Made by a program: the position numbers and the translations under genes. The notes under the pieces were generated by a model, which was given only the letters and a program-made list of their open reading frames with translations, did no database searches and was not told where the DNA came from. From assembly GCF_004664715.2 (NCBI RefSeq), contig NC_051075.1, positions 32,384,504-32,448,503 on the forward strand: DNA of 64,000 nt, written 5' to 3'. This DNA comes from Peromyscus leucopus (Eukaryota; Chordata; Mammalia; Rodentia; Cricetidae). Below are positions 54,269 to 64,000 of this stretch, in pieces (the stretch's first letter is position 1; every line of letters starts with the position of its first letter).

Positions 54269-54890
54269 CAACAGGGCCTTGAATTGAGTGTTTTTCTGAA
54301 GCAAAATCATATTGATTTAAAGTAAAAGAGAAGCAATTTATATTTACATGTGAGTTTGTTGAGTGAATGAGATTATTGTTGGCTATTGTTAAATGATTCT
54401 TCCTTGCTACATTTCACTCACTCTCCATACTGCAAGTCCCATCCTGCTCAAATCATACACATACTTATTTGCCTATTTGATTTGAAGTTTATTTGAATGC
54501 TCTCTGGAGTTTATCAATGATATGGCCTTTTATGGCAACATTTCAGCAGCTTAATAAAAACTCACTTGGGAAAACTGATTTTCTCTTTGCCGGCAGATAT
54601 CATTTTCAGATAGCAGCTTGATTAGGAGTGCAGCCCTGTGTCTACTTCCATTTGCCAGTGCTAGAACACTGTCTGGCTTGAACCTGTGCAGGCCTTTAGG
54701 TGTGCTGCCACAGTCTCTGTGAGTTCCTATGTTCATTAGTCCTGTTGTGTCTGGAAGACCCTTAAAATCTTAAAGCAGACTCTTCTGTATAGATCCCTGA
54801 ACCTTGGGGGGCGGGGGATTTAATGAAAATGTCTCATTTAGGACTGAATGCTCCAAAGTCCCTGATTCTCTGCACATTGTCCATTTGTGG
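54171..54890. other. Unique sequence with (TG)n
   Basis: (TG)21 at 54,225-54,266. The rest is unique-looking. Confidence 0.5.
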
Positions 54891-54891
54891 C

Positions 54892-54978
54892 TCTCTCTCT
54901 CTCTCTGTGTGTGTGTCTTTTTCTTTTGTGTTTTGTTTTGTTTTGTTTTAAAGGCATGTGCCACCATATCTGATGGTT
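54892..54978 (-). mobile_element. (CT)n(TG)n(TTTTG)n and B1 5' fragment
   Basis: Low-complexity CT/TG/TTTTG DNA followed by 'aaaggcatgtgccaccatat', the reversed B1 5' end. The body of the B1 is deleted. Confidence 0.7.
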
Positions 54979-55154
54979 TTCACTAAGTAAATCAACCACA
55001 CTTCAGGGTATGCCCAATGCCCAATAGTAGTTGGTCAACACAAAATGAACTCAGTGGTATTTCTCTGGGATTTTTGTTTCACTTTCCTATGTCCTGGCAT
55101 TTTTTTTTTGTCTTACTGGCCTTTTGCTTGTTTTGGCTTTTGTTTTGGTGCTTT

Positions 55155-55300
55155 TCTTTTTAAAGAGAAAGAACATTAAGTTGCGTGGGTAGAGAGATGG
55201 AGAGGATCTTGGATGAGTTAGGGGAGGGGAAAATGTGATCAAAATATATTGCATGAAAACTTTTTTTTCAATTAAAGAAGTTTAACAAAAAATAAGGCAA
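55155..55300 (+). mobile_element. L1 3' terminal fragment
   Basis: 'gtagagagatggagaggatc', 'gatgagttaggggaggggaa' and 'gatcaaaatatattgcatga' followed by an A-rich end. Confidence 0.7.
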
Positions 55301-55339
55301 AGAAAAAAAACTTAGTGTCCTGATGCTTAACCCCAGAGA

Positions 55340-55580
55340 GCATGCATGTCCAGAGGGGCCATTCTAATATAAAATACACTACTGGTTTTAAAGACACAGA
55401 TTAACATCAATCCAGTAATTGTAGGTGGTTTCAATACTCCATTTTTTCCAATAGAAATGTCATCTGTATAAAATCAAGCAGAGAAACATCAGAATTACTC
55501 GACATCATACATCAAATGGGCAACACAGGTATCTATAGAATATTCCACCCAAACACCTATGAATACACGTTTTACTCAAG
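55340..55580 (+). pseudogene. L1 ORF2 endonuclease-domain remnant
   Basis: Two in-frame pieces of the L1 endonuclease are readable. NINPVIVGGFNTPFFP (55,405-55,450) corresponds to the conserved VGDFNTPLSP region, with the catalytic-site Asp replaced by Gly. LDIIHQMGNTGIYRIFHPNT (55,499-55,560) continues the domain. Frames are broken between them and the fragment is cut off by a B3 SINE. The encoded enzyme is dead. Confidence 0.85.
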
Positions 55581-55594
55581 TCCCCTAAAACTTG

Positions 55595-55702
55595 TGTTGC
55601 AAATGGTTGCAAGCCACCATGTGGGTGACAGGAATCAAACCCAAGTACTCCAGAAGAGCAGCCAGTGCTCTTAACTACAGATTCAACTCTTCAGCCTTTC
55701 AG
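55595..55702 (-). mobile_element. B3-type SINE fragment
   Basis: 'caagccaccatgtgggtgac', 'caggaatcaaacccaagtac' and 'cagccagtgctcttaacta' are reversed B3 5' and middle parts. Confidence 0.85.
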
Positions 55703-57401
55703 GTGGACAATTAAAAATAATCATTACACATGCTTTTGCTAAAAGTTATTTAAATAGTTTTAGATTTATAATAAGTTACAAATATAATGCAAAGCATAGC
55801 ATTCTCAGGGGCTACTTATTCAGTTTCTAATATTAATATATTATATCATCAAGGTTCAATTATGTAAAACAGGAATTTTAAATTAGCATAATATTATTAG
55901 TGAATCTATAAACATTGTTCAAACATTATTGGTTGGCTCACTTTAGTAGGCAAATTCTAAGACAGCCCCCCAATTCCCTATTCATCCATATAAAATATAA
56001 ATTAGTATCCAGAATAATGAGGAATACATGACTGATATTCTACAAAGTGTTACTGAATAAATGTTGAGTAGACAGTACAGCCACCAACAGTTAATCTGCA
56101 TGTCTTTATGAAAAGGAAGGTGTAACCAGCAAACTCACCCAGGAGAGATGTAAAATATTTATTTCAAACCCAGCTAGTGCACTGAAGAAAGAAAGAAAAA
56201 CAAGAAGTTTCAAGTCTATGTGTATGGTTAGGTTAAACAATTATTACATTAAGTCCTCCATGATGCACCTATATTGTCCCAAAACTAGTCTGTCCAGATC
56301 TAATGCATATAATTCCTCTGCATGCAATACAGTGGGAAAAACATGTGAAACCTGAGAGAAGGAAAGAGGAGATGGACAAAGGGACTCCTGATCTCACAGT
56401 TCATGATGTTTCTGTCATACTGCAATCATTAAAACCTACAGTGAGGTGCTGGGGAGTTGTATGAAAACCTTTCTGTTCAGAACAATGAAAACTAGTCAGT
56501 TAAAGGGAGAAGTATATTGGAATTAAGTAAAGCATTACAATTAGCTAAATGGGAAAGTAATTGCTGGGAGGAAGCAATGTTAAAAATATAACCTCACTGA
56601 TTTACTTTTATCTAGAGTGAAGAGGTTAAGAAAAAAATCTAAATAGGTTTTGAAAAAAAAATGTTTTACAAAAAAGTCAGGCACCTGTTCTTTTTATCAC
56701 TATGTCAAGGCACTTACAATGAATTCCTCAGACTTGATGACTCAAGTTACTACATTCTAATCCCCATTAGCTAAATTGTTGTAACACTGATGTACACTCA
56801 CAGAGAATGAATTTTTAAATCCAGTGTTACCTTACATTTCTTGGTAAGTTTTGCCATGGTTTGAAATCCATCCTGGAAGAAAATAGTAGACTAGTCTGTC
56901 CACTTGTATTTTCTGTGACAGAACCAAGAGGTTCCCCATTTATTCCTAACTACAACTGAACTACCTAAGAATTGCAATAACTTTCTGCCTCAGAAGAGCC
57001 TGTCTCGTGTCTTACAGTTAATTGGATTGTTTCCTTTCCAATTTCATAAAGACTGTGAATGTTCATAGTATTGCTCTTTTGTTCTCTTTCCTGGGAACTT
57101 TGTTCGATTTAATTTGTTCTCATAGTGGCCTGTAATGACCCTGTTTTCCATCCTAACTCAAAATTCAAGTAAACTGCAATTATGGAAACACTTGACGTCT
57201 TTCAATCTATAATTTCATTAATGGGAAGGAGCTACTAAAGTAGACAAGGAGTGAATCATTTAGAAGTTCGTAATTTATCAAAGTCATAAAGGGACAGAGG
57301 AGATTCCCTCTGTAAATGAATGGTTCTTAAATTACACACTCAGAGCTCACTTAACAAATAATTCAAAGCACAGACTGACCGAAGGCATGATTTTGTCATA
57401 C
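55703..57401. other. No recognisable feature
   Basis: About 1.7 kb of AT-rich unique-looking sequence. Confidence 0.5.
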
Positions 57402-57809
57402 TGTTCTGGTTTGAATAAGATATGTCCCCCATAGTCTTGAGCATCTGAACACTTTGTTCCCAGTTGGTGGCACTATTTGGAGAGGATTGGGTGGTGTAAC
57501 CTTGCTGGAAGAAGTATGTCACCAGGAGCCACTTTTGAAATGAAAAAGTCTCACTTTCAGTTTGCTCTCTGCTTCTTGATTTCAATAAAGGATGTTAGCT
57601 CTCAGCTTCCTGCTCCTATTACCATACCTGCTACCATGCTGTCCCTGCCCTGGGAACTCTAAGCCTTTGGAATTATAAGCCAAAATAATTGTTTAAATTG
57701 CCTTGGTCCTGGTGGAATTTTTTTCTTTGCTTGCTTTGTTTTGTCGTTTGCTCGGTGTTTTGTTCAAGTCTTGGTGTTTTATCACAGCAATAGAAAAGTA
57801 ACTAAAGCA
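57402..57809 (+). mobile_element. ORR1/MT-like MaLR LTR
   Basis: Starts TGTTCTGGTTTGAATAAGAT. 'ttggtggcactatttggaga', 'gaagaagtatgtcaccagga', 'attataagccaaaataattg' and 'gttttatcacagcaatagaa' are the ordered blocks of rodent ORR1/MT LTRs. Confidence 0.85.
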
Positions 57810-58074
57810 CATCACATTCCCAGCAATAGTTATTTTGGTTACAAACAGCTTCTGAGTAACAACCTACTTAATGAAATTTACCATAAAGCAAATTTGTATA
57901 ATAAATGTATTTTGATTAACAAAAACTAAAATAGGATTGATTATATACTGGAAAAAAAGATACCCATAAGGCACAAAAATGCATTGAATTCCTAATGATG
58001 CTGAACAGTATATTATCCAAAATGGTGAGATAAAAATGTTCTCATCTTACATGCGGTTCAAATATACACAGGGA

Positions 58075-58440
58075 GAAAAAAAGGTCTATACTCCCGTGTT
58101 TATCACAGCAGTATTCAAAATAACCAATATATAAACAAGCTAGCTGTCCATCAAGAGATCAAGGGGTAAGTTAGATGTGTGGTATGTACACGATGAAATA
58201 TTGTTCATCCATGAAAGAATGCAATCTTACCATTTGCAGCAAAATAGATAGAACTGAAGAACAGTGTGTTCACTGAAATAAGCCAGAACTAAAAAAGATA
58301 AACACTGCATGATCTTCTTCATACGTGCAGCCTTGACCTCGAAAGTCTGATTTGAATGTAGAATGGTGACTACAGTTGTCCAGGAATGGTGAAACAGAAG
58401 GGATAAGCAGCAACTATCCAAACATAGTTAAAAGACAAAA
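58075..58440 (+). mobile_element. L1M ORF2-end/3' fragment
   Basis: 'cacagcagtattcaaaataa', 'gctgtccatcaagagatcaa', 'gtggtatgtacacgatgaa' and 'actgaaataagccagaacta' match the L1 C-terminal ORF2 region in order. Frames are broken. Confidence 0.7.
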
Positions 58441-60035
58441 ATTCATACTCGTCCCATTAAAAAGTCCATAATAAAAGAAGAATATCAAGGCAACGCACAG
58501 AAGCATCTTCTAGATACCAAAATAGCTACAAATATGATCCCCATTACAGATCATAAATTTTACCATACCCCACAATGATCTCACATACATGCACTTGTAC
58601 CAGCTGACCAACTATCTCTGGATAATGAGATAGTAGGTAATTTTTATCTTCTTCATGATTCCTTTACATGTCTGTAAAGCCTCTATAATAATTGTATATG
58701 ATCTCAGTAATATATATAAATATATATATATACTGGTATATTTTATGTCAGCTTGACTCTCAAAACAACACTTCAATCAAATACATATATATATTCTAAG
58801 TACCAGGAATTATGATGCATGTATGGTAAGCAGATTATTCCTTATCTGAAATAGGCGGAAACAGAAATGTTTCATGCTTCAGGTTTTCTCCCAAGATTTT
58901 GGAATATTTGCTTAAACTTTGCAAGTTACACACCACTGCTTTGAAAACCTGAAATCTACAATGCTCTAAAATGCAAAAGTCTGCATTACAGAGTTAAGAT
59001 TTTTGAGATCAAAGATCTCGTTCCGTACCAAGTCTAGAATTTTAATAAAGCCCTGTCACAGCCTCCAGGGAAATGCAATCCACTAGTGCTGCTTCTTATC
59101 TTCATGAGACTCATAGACATAAACGCTCACGCATGCACACACACAATAAATAGTATCAGCCAAATCTGGTGCTGCTGGAGTAAAAGTCAATTTTTATTTG
59201 CTTCATTATTCCATTACATATTTACAAAATGCATCAGATACTAGCCAGCAAATGTCCCTGCTTTTGTACATGTCACAGGGAACTTTGAGAGGAAATGTCT
59301 GAATACTGATGTCTTTGGTCTATATTTTCAGGTAGGGTCCCCTTGGAGTCCCTCCAAATTTCACTATGGAGGACTAAAGTCTACAAACACAAGGTCATGT
59401 TAGGCTCTTTTGACTTCTAAATACTGAAAATAGTAGACCATTCCAATTTAATTACTCAAAATTTCCAAAAAAAAAAATGTATGCTAAAATTAAACTGTCT
59501 TTCTAAACGTTCTGTTTCCCAATACAAGGTTCAAAATTATCTCCTCAGTTGTAGAAGCAAGTGAGTCTTTGCCTGGTACCCTAAGCATGCCTATATTCTA
59601 CCCATTGCCAGTTTTGATTATGTACTTTAACCATGATTGACTCTGCCGTCCTCCTCAGTTAAAGGCTACTGTTTAGAGAACTGTGTCCCCAACACATGCC
59701 CTATTTGCATAGGTTTCTTCACAAACTCATGGTTTCCAAATTATCAATGAAAATATAATTCGTAAACTGCTACTCTCTGCCTTTTTCTCTCTGAACGAAG
59801 CACGCAACAGCCTATCTGTGAGATGTCAATTTACGTATCGTTCTGTTTCTCTTTTATATATAAAAAAAACATTCTATTATTTACATGGTAAGTTAATAAA
59901 GGATTAAATTCAGTACAGTTGGAATAACCTATCCCAATCTCGGCTTTATAAACCCACAAGCAATGATAATGCAAATATGTGCATGTTCATATGCATGTAT
60001 ATACACCCAGTTTAGACATTTTGAATCTGAAACTA
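58441..60035. other. No recognisable feature
   Basis: About 1.6 kb of AT-rich sequence. 58,480-58,600 may continue the L1M 3'UTR. (TA)-rich at 58,710-58,733. Confidence 0.45.
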
Positions 60036-60150
60036 AGCGTGGTGGCTCACACCAGTAACCCTGGCACTAGAGGGATGAGACAGAAGGAATGACATGAGTC
60101 CAAGGCTAGCTTAGCTTAGGCTACAAGAATGAGATACTGTCTCAAAATAG
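60036..60150 (+). mobile_element. B1-like SINE, diverged
   Basis: 'taagcgtggtggctcacacc', 'agtaaccctggcactagagg' and 'gagatactgtctcaaaatag' keep the B1 layout with many substitutions. Confidence 0.75.
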
Positions 60151-60205
60151 AATAGCATATACCTGGAAAGCACAGATTCCTCCAACAATGAACTTAAAAG
60201 GCTAT

Positions 60206-60620
60206 GCTGTCTGAAAGTGGAAGGAGACACGGAGAAAACAGCAACTGAAATTATGCAGGTGTAGGAAGAGGCCCACAAGGCACAGAAAAAAATGGGGAAG
60301 AAGACAGTGGACTGAGCCCGGTGGACTGAGCCCAGTGCAATCGGGACAGCTTTCCCCAAGGAACAGCAAGTGGTAAGAAGACGTGAGGGGAGCGAGGAAG
60401 AATGGAGCACTCTGATGGAGACAGAAGAGAAAAACCTTGAAAATGGAAGGCCAGAAGAATGGTGAAGAAGACACAGCCACTTCTGGAGACAGGAAAAGCA
60501 GACAGGAGGGGTTGACAGGGTGGACAAGGAAGAGGCCAGCGATAGCAATACTGAGACAGAGAGCAGCCGTAGAGGAGCAGCCCACAGACTACAAGCCAGA
60601 AAATGAAAAGAGAGAATAAA
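60206..60620 (+). other. Purine-rich unique stretch
   Basis: Strong A+G bias on the plus strand over about 400 bp, with a 15-bp tandem 'ggactgagcccggt/ggactgagcccagt' near 60,310. It produces long minus-strand Ser/Leu/Phe-rich frames (145 and 127 codons) with no recognised domain. Not called as a gene. Confidence 0.5.
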
Positions 60621-60734
60621 TGGTGCCCTGTTGTGTGTGTCCTAAATACTTCTTAAATGAAGTAAAAGGGGAGTTTGCTGTTGTTCTTTAAAAAAAAAAA
60701 AAAAACAACTTTGATTTAAGAAAGAGGGTATTGT

Positions 60735-61035
60735 GGGGCTAGAGAGATGGTTAAAGTATTAACATAGCAAAACTTATGCAGAGGACTGAAGTTCAGTTCC
60801 AAGCATGCATGCCGTGTGCCTTACAACCTCCTGTGACTCCAGGGTGTAGCCAGAAGGTTTCTCCGGTCCCGCCTGGCCCGAGCTGTTATATCATCTCTCA
60901 GTTAGAGCGATGACTGGTTGGTGGGGGAGAAGCAGCAGGCAGCCCCACCAGATCTTATGCCTCTGCCCTCTTTGAGCACACGCATCAATCTGTACACAAC
61001 CACACATATATATACACATGATTGAAAGTAAAATA
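60735..61035 (+). mobile_element. B3-type SINE with ~106-bp insertion
   Basis: SINE start 'ggggctagagagatggttaa', B box 'gaagttcagttccaagcatg' and the tail after 60,951 ('gatcttatgcctctgccctc', 'gtaaaataaaaga') are contiguous in B3. The segment 60,845-60,950, beginning TGTAGCCAGAAGG and ending CCCCACCA, is foreign to the SINE. Confidence 0.75.
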
Positions 61036-61250
61036 AAAGAGAAGGAAGGAAAAAAAGGAGAGAGAAGATAGAAAGTCTATGAGAGAAAGACTATTGGAGG
61101 AGATCTTGTGTGTTCCAAGAAGCACAGCTCTGATCATTTACTCAGAAGGAAAATAAAGACAGAAACCAGCTGCCTGAGCTGTCACCAAAGGTGGGTTTGT
61201 GTTGTAGTTGGCCTTTAAATGCTAAATAAATATTAATACACAAGGGTAGC

Positions 61251-61627
61251 TGTAGCTGGAGAGTTTCTCTCCAGTCCTGCAAAGCTCCCGAAGTCCCGCA
61301 GCCCACTTATAAAATAATTACTCAGATGCTTATATTACTTATAAACTGTATGGCCCTGGCAGGCTCCTTACTATCCAGTTCTTATATCTTAAATTAACCC
61401 ATTTCTATTCATCTATAAGTCACCACATGTTCCGTGGCTTTACCTGTTGCCTTTACATGCTGCTCCCTAGATGTCAGGCTGGAGTCTCCCCCTCAGCCCT
61501 CCTGTTCCCAGAATTCTCCTCTCTCTTTGTCCCACCTATACTTCCTACCTGACCACTGGCCAGTCAGCACTTTATTTATTAACCAATCAGAGCAACACAT
61601 TCGGGGCATACAGAACATCCCACAGCA
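61251..61627 (-). mobile_element. Solo LTR, family A, minus strand
   Basis: Plus-strand start TGTAGCTGGAGAGTTTCTCT and end CATCCCACAGCA. All family-A blocks are present. Perfect TSD GGTAGC at 61,245-61,250 and 61,628-61,633. 377 bp. Confidence 0.95.
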
Positions 61628-61633
61628 GGTAGC

Positions 61634-62475
61634 AAACAGCCAAAGTGAAGTGAGAGCTTCTAATGCTATGTAAGCTGAGCTGACAATAAAGGGAAGGGAA
61701 ATTGTATTTCTAAACAGAAAGACAGAGAAAAATTTTGCCATTACTCTTTCAAAGTATCAGTAGCTGAAGAATTCAGAAACAAGCGTGTTCAGAACTCCGT
61801 GCCACTGAACAGGGGGAATGACTGGCCATGGCACTGACCTTCCTTCCATCAGAATGTCGGCGTTTGCCGTGCAGCCCATCTGCTATGGAATGAATAGTAC
61901 AATAATGTCCCACCTGGGTCATCCAGAGGTCACCATTTGTGACTTCCATTATGATCTCAGATATGAGGAAGAGCTAACAATTTCTTCTTTTTGGCTCTAA
62001 GAGATCTTTAAGCCATAATTCCCAAAGAAGGTAACATAACTGCTCCTACTACAGTTGGCTTTTGTTATCAAATGTATATAGAAGATGAGTCAGGCTTCTC
62101 TTTTCAATTAATGCAACAGAAGTACTCACAGAAATGCATTCGTATGCAAGCAAATGCTGTTTTATTAATGTAGGCTTGTGCTAGCTCAGCCTTTCATGTG
62201 TATGCTTATATTGTTTTTAATCCATGGAGATGGAATCCATAAAGGGGCTGATTTTATATGTAGGTAAAACCCAGAGCTGCCAATTGGTATAATGTGAGTT
62301 GTACACTAAGTGGGTCAGCCTTTCAAGATTACACTCCATGCCATGAGGATTGAAAATCCCTACCGCTTGAAAGTTGCTAAATCTGAGCCTCCCTTTGTAA
62401 CACTCTTGGAAGCTATTAAAACAAATAACTAGTTCCCGTGAATTAATAATCAAACAACTAAAAGTAAGTTGACAG
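61634..62475. other. No recognisable feature
   Basis: Unique-looking noncoding sequence. The 107-codon minus-strand frame at 62,217-62,540 has no recognised homology. Confidence 0.5.
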
Positions 62476-62570
62476 ACAGGCATTGTGGTGCACATCTGTA
62501 ACTTCAGCCCTTTGAAGGCACAGGCAAATTTAGAGTTCAAGGTCAGTCTGGGCTGTACAGAGAGAGAATT
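62476..62570 (+). mobile_element. B1 SINE, diverged
   Basis: 'caggcattgtggtgcacatc', 'gagttcaaggtcagtctggg' and 'ctgtacagagagag' are B1 blocks. The 3' tail is replaced by AT-rich DNA. Confidence 0.75.
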
Positions 62571-62695
62571 TTTAAAAATTTGTTTATAAACATAATCTGT
62601 CTTGTGTAATAAAATTATCTTAAAATGTTCTATTTGTTAGATAATGAATGAATCTTAGAGATTCATTTATGTGCCCTCAAAAATTCACTTTGAAA

Positions 62696-63005
62696 AGTGG
62701 GTGTGGCTGAGTGTCCCTGTAATTTCTGTGCCTGTCTCTTGCTTGTAACCCCCTGTACTGGAGGTCATCAAGGCAGGAGGATGGCTGTGGTTCACTGGCC
62801 ACCAGCTTAGCAGAAAAACGGCAAGCTTCAGGTTCAGCGAGAGACCCTTACTCAAAGGAATAAGGCAGACAGCAATAGAGGAGGATGCCTACCGAACATC
62901 CACCTCTGGCCCTCTCAAGCATGCACAGGCAATGAAGCTGCACACACATGTGCAGGCATGTGCACGCATGCATACATGCACACCCACGCACACACACTCA
63001 CTCAA
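62696..63005 (+). mobile_element. B4-type SINE
   Basis: 'agtgggtgtggctgagtgtc', 'aaggcaggaggatggctgtg', 'agcgagagacccttactcaa', 'aacatccacctctggccctc' and a CA/GCATG-rich tail follow B4 architecture. Confidence 0.7.
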
Positions 63006-63034
63006 AATGCTTTTGAAAGTGAAGCAAGAGTTAA

Positions 63035-63345
63035 GGCCTTTTGGAGGTAATTAAGCCAGGAAGGCTCTGCCCTCGTGGTTGAAATTAGCAACGGCAGAGC
63101 TTGAGGGAGGGAGTTCACCCCTTCCATTACAGGAGGCAGCACTTTCTTGAGAAATGCTTATTGATTCCAGAGGTGAAAGTGGGTCGAGATGATTCTGAAG
63201 AGCATGTTTTGTGTTGATTAGAGAGGCAGGTATTTAATGTCAGCCTTAGAAGTATGTTCACTGAAGTGAAGCAACTCCCCATTAATAATTGCCACTAATT
63301 AGACCATCAGACAGGTATAAATCAGCTCTCTCCTCTAACACTAAC
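63035..63345. promoter_or_regulatory. Candidate conserved noncoding element
   Basis: Non-repetitive block with several TAAT-type homeodomain-like motifs ('ggtaattaagcc', 'ccattaataattgcc', 'ccactaattagacc') and three retained CpGs. Function is inferred from composition only. Confidence 0.25.
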
Positions 63346-63843
63346 AAAAGCTGTATGACTGCTAGTCTTTTCCTACGAGTTCAAAGACTTCTGTTTTTAA
63401 CCTAGTCTCCTTTCTGGTCCTCTCACAGTCAAAATTACAAGCAAGATCATCAGCCCTGTCAGGATCTCTGCAGTGTTGCTCATTGTCTTGGAAGTTGGGA
63501 CTTGCAGGCTAAGGCCTGCTTTCCCGTGGAAGTGTCCCTTGACATGAGTTTACCTCCGTTATTTTGGGATCATCTGGTTGGAAAGTGGTACATTGATGCA
63601 TTCAGAGAGCCCAGGTAGTAAACATGACACTGTGAAAAAAAAATTACCTGGAAGTGCTATAAAAAGGGCTCTGGAACCACAGCCCAAGAGTTTCCAGACT
63701 GGATTATTAAGTCTCAAAAACTCCATAGGATCTACCTTATATAGTAAGGTTGATTTTTATTTCTGTTAAGTACAGAGTGTTTCACCACCGTCATCTCTGG
63801 GTTTAATCTAGGCAAAAAATAAGGTTTGGGTAGTGATCAAGCT

Positions 63844-63844
<1 letters not shown>
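63346..63844. other. No recognisable feature
   Basis: Unique-looking noncoding sequence. Confidence 0.5.

Positions 63845-63891
<47 letters not shown>
63845..63891. repeat. (GT)23 microsatellite
   Basis: Uninterrupted GT dinucleotide run. Confidence 0.97.
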
Positions 63892-64000
63892 GAAGCCCAT
63901 TATTTCATCTGCAGTAATTTGGATTAATTTAAATCTTTACTCTGTTATCTTCCTTATAAATCTGGAGACAAATGCTGAGACTATCTGTGTTGTTCAGTTG
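63892..64000. other. No recognisable feature
   Basis: Short AT-rich end of the window; nothing identified. Confidence 0.5.

Noticed and set aside
60111..60585. 145- and 127-codon minus-strand frames resembling secreted or membrane proteins
   Set aside because: Hydrophobicity follows from the complementary purine-rich strand. No recognised family, start context or splice sites.

Overview
This 64-kb window is nuclear DNA from a muroid rodent. Interspersed repeats mark it: B1 and B4 SINEs, tRNA-derived B3-type SINEs, one ID (BC1-like) SINE, rodent L1 3' ends, MaLR/ERVL-type LTRs, and several younger LTR families inserted with 6-bp target-site duplications (TSDs). Most of the tRNA-derived SINEs are B3-like. 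The young LTRs (here called families A, B and C) resemble elements I associate with cricetids (hamsters, voles, deer mice). Cricetidae is therefore my best guess, but it is an inference.

I find no protein-coding gene, no tRNA/rRNA gene and no CpG island. The open frames of 60-170 codons are chance frames or lie in repeats, for example Tyr-Ile from (TA)n, His-Thr from (TG)n, poly-Gly/poly-His from (GGN)n, and MaLR/L1 remnants. The only recognisable coding homology is decayed L1 ORF2: an endonuclease piece near 55.4 kb and C-terminal pieces near 16.9, 31.8 and 45.0 kb. The window reads as intergenic or deep-intronic DNA.

Layout. 0-11 kb: old LTRs and L1 fragments, a GC-rich L1-3'UTR-like repeat split by a solo LTR (family C), microsatellites and a (CTG)16 tract. 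11-19 kb: nested LTRs, an MLT1-like LTR, a family-A LTR, an L1 inserted inside a MaLR-type LTR, and a minus-strand LTR beside a duplicated tRNA-Phe-type primer binding site. 19-34 kb: mostly unique sequence with scattered SINEs, two L1 tails and a solo family-B LTR inside a B3. 34.6-37.3 kb: an L1 pile-up. 37.8-39.3 kb: a composite endogenous retrovirus in which two unrelated LTRs face outward in opposite orientation, bounded by one perfect 6-bp TSD. 41-46.3 kb: LTR-rich, with three family-A LTRs and a 324-bp LTR-like element with perfect 33-bp terminal inverted repeats. 46-64 kb: L1, MaLR and SINE remnants, a small orphan retrocopy with a 17-bp TSD, and unique DNA.

Several unique blocks (1.4, 8.1, 22.5, 32.2 and 63.1 kb) retain CpGs or homeodomain-like motifs and are the best candidates for conserved regulatory DNA. 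There is no operon-like or cooperating gene set. The biology visible here is layered retroelement insertion and recombination.
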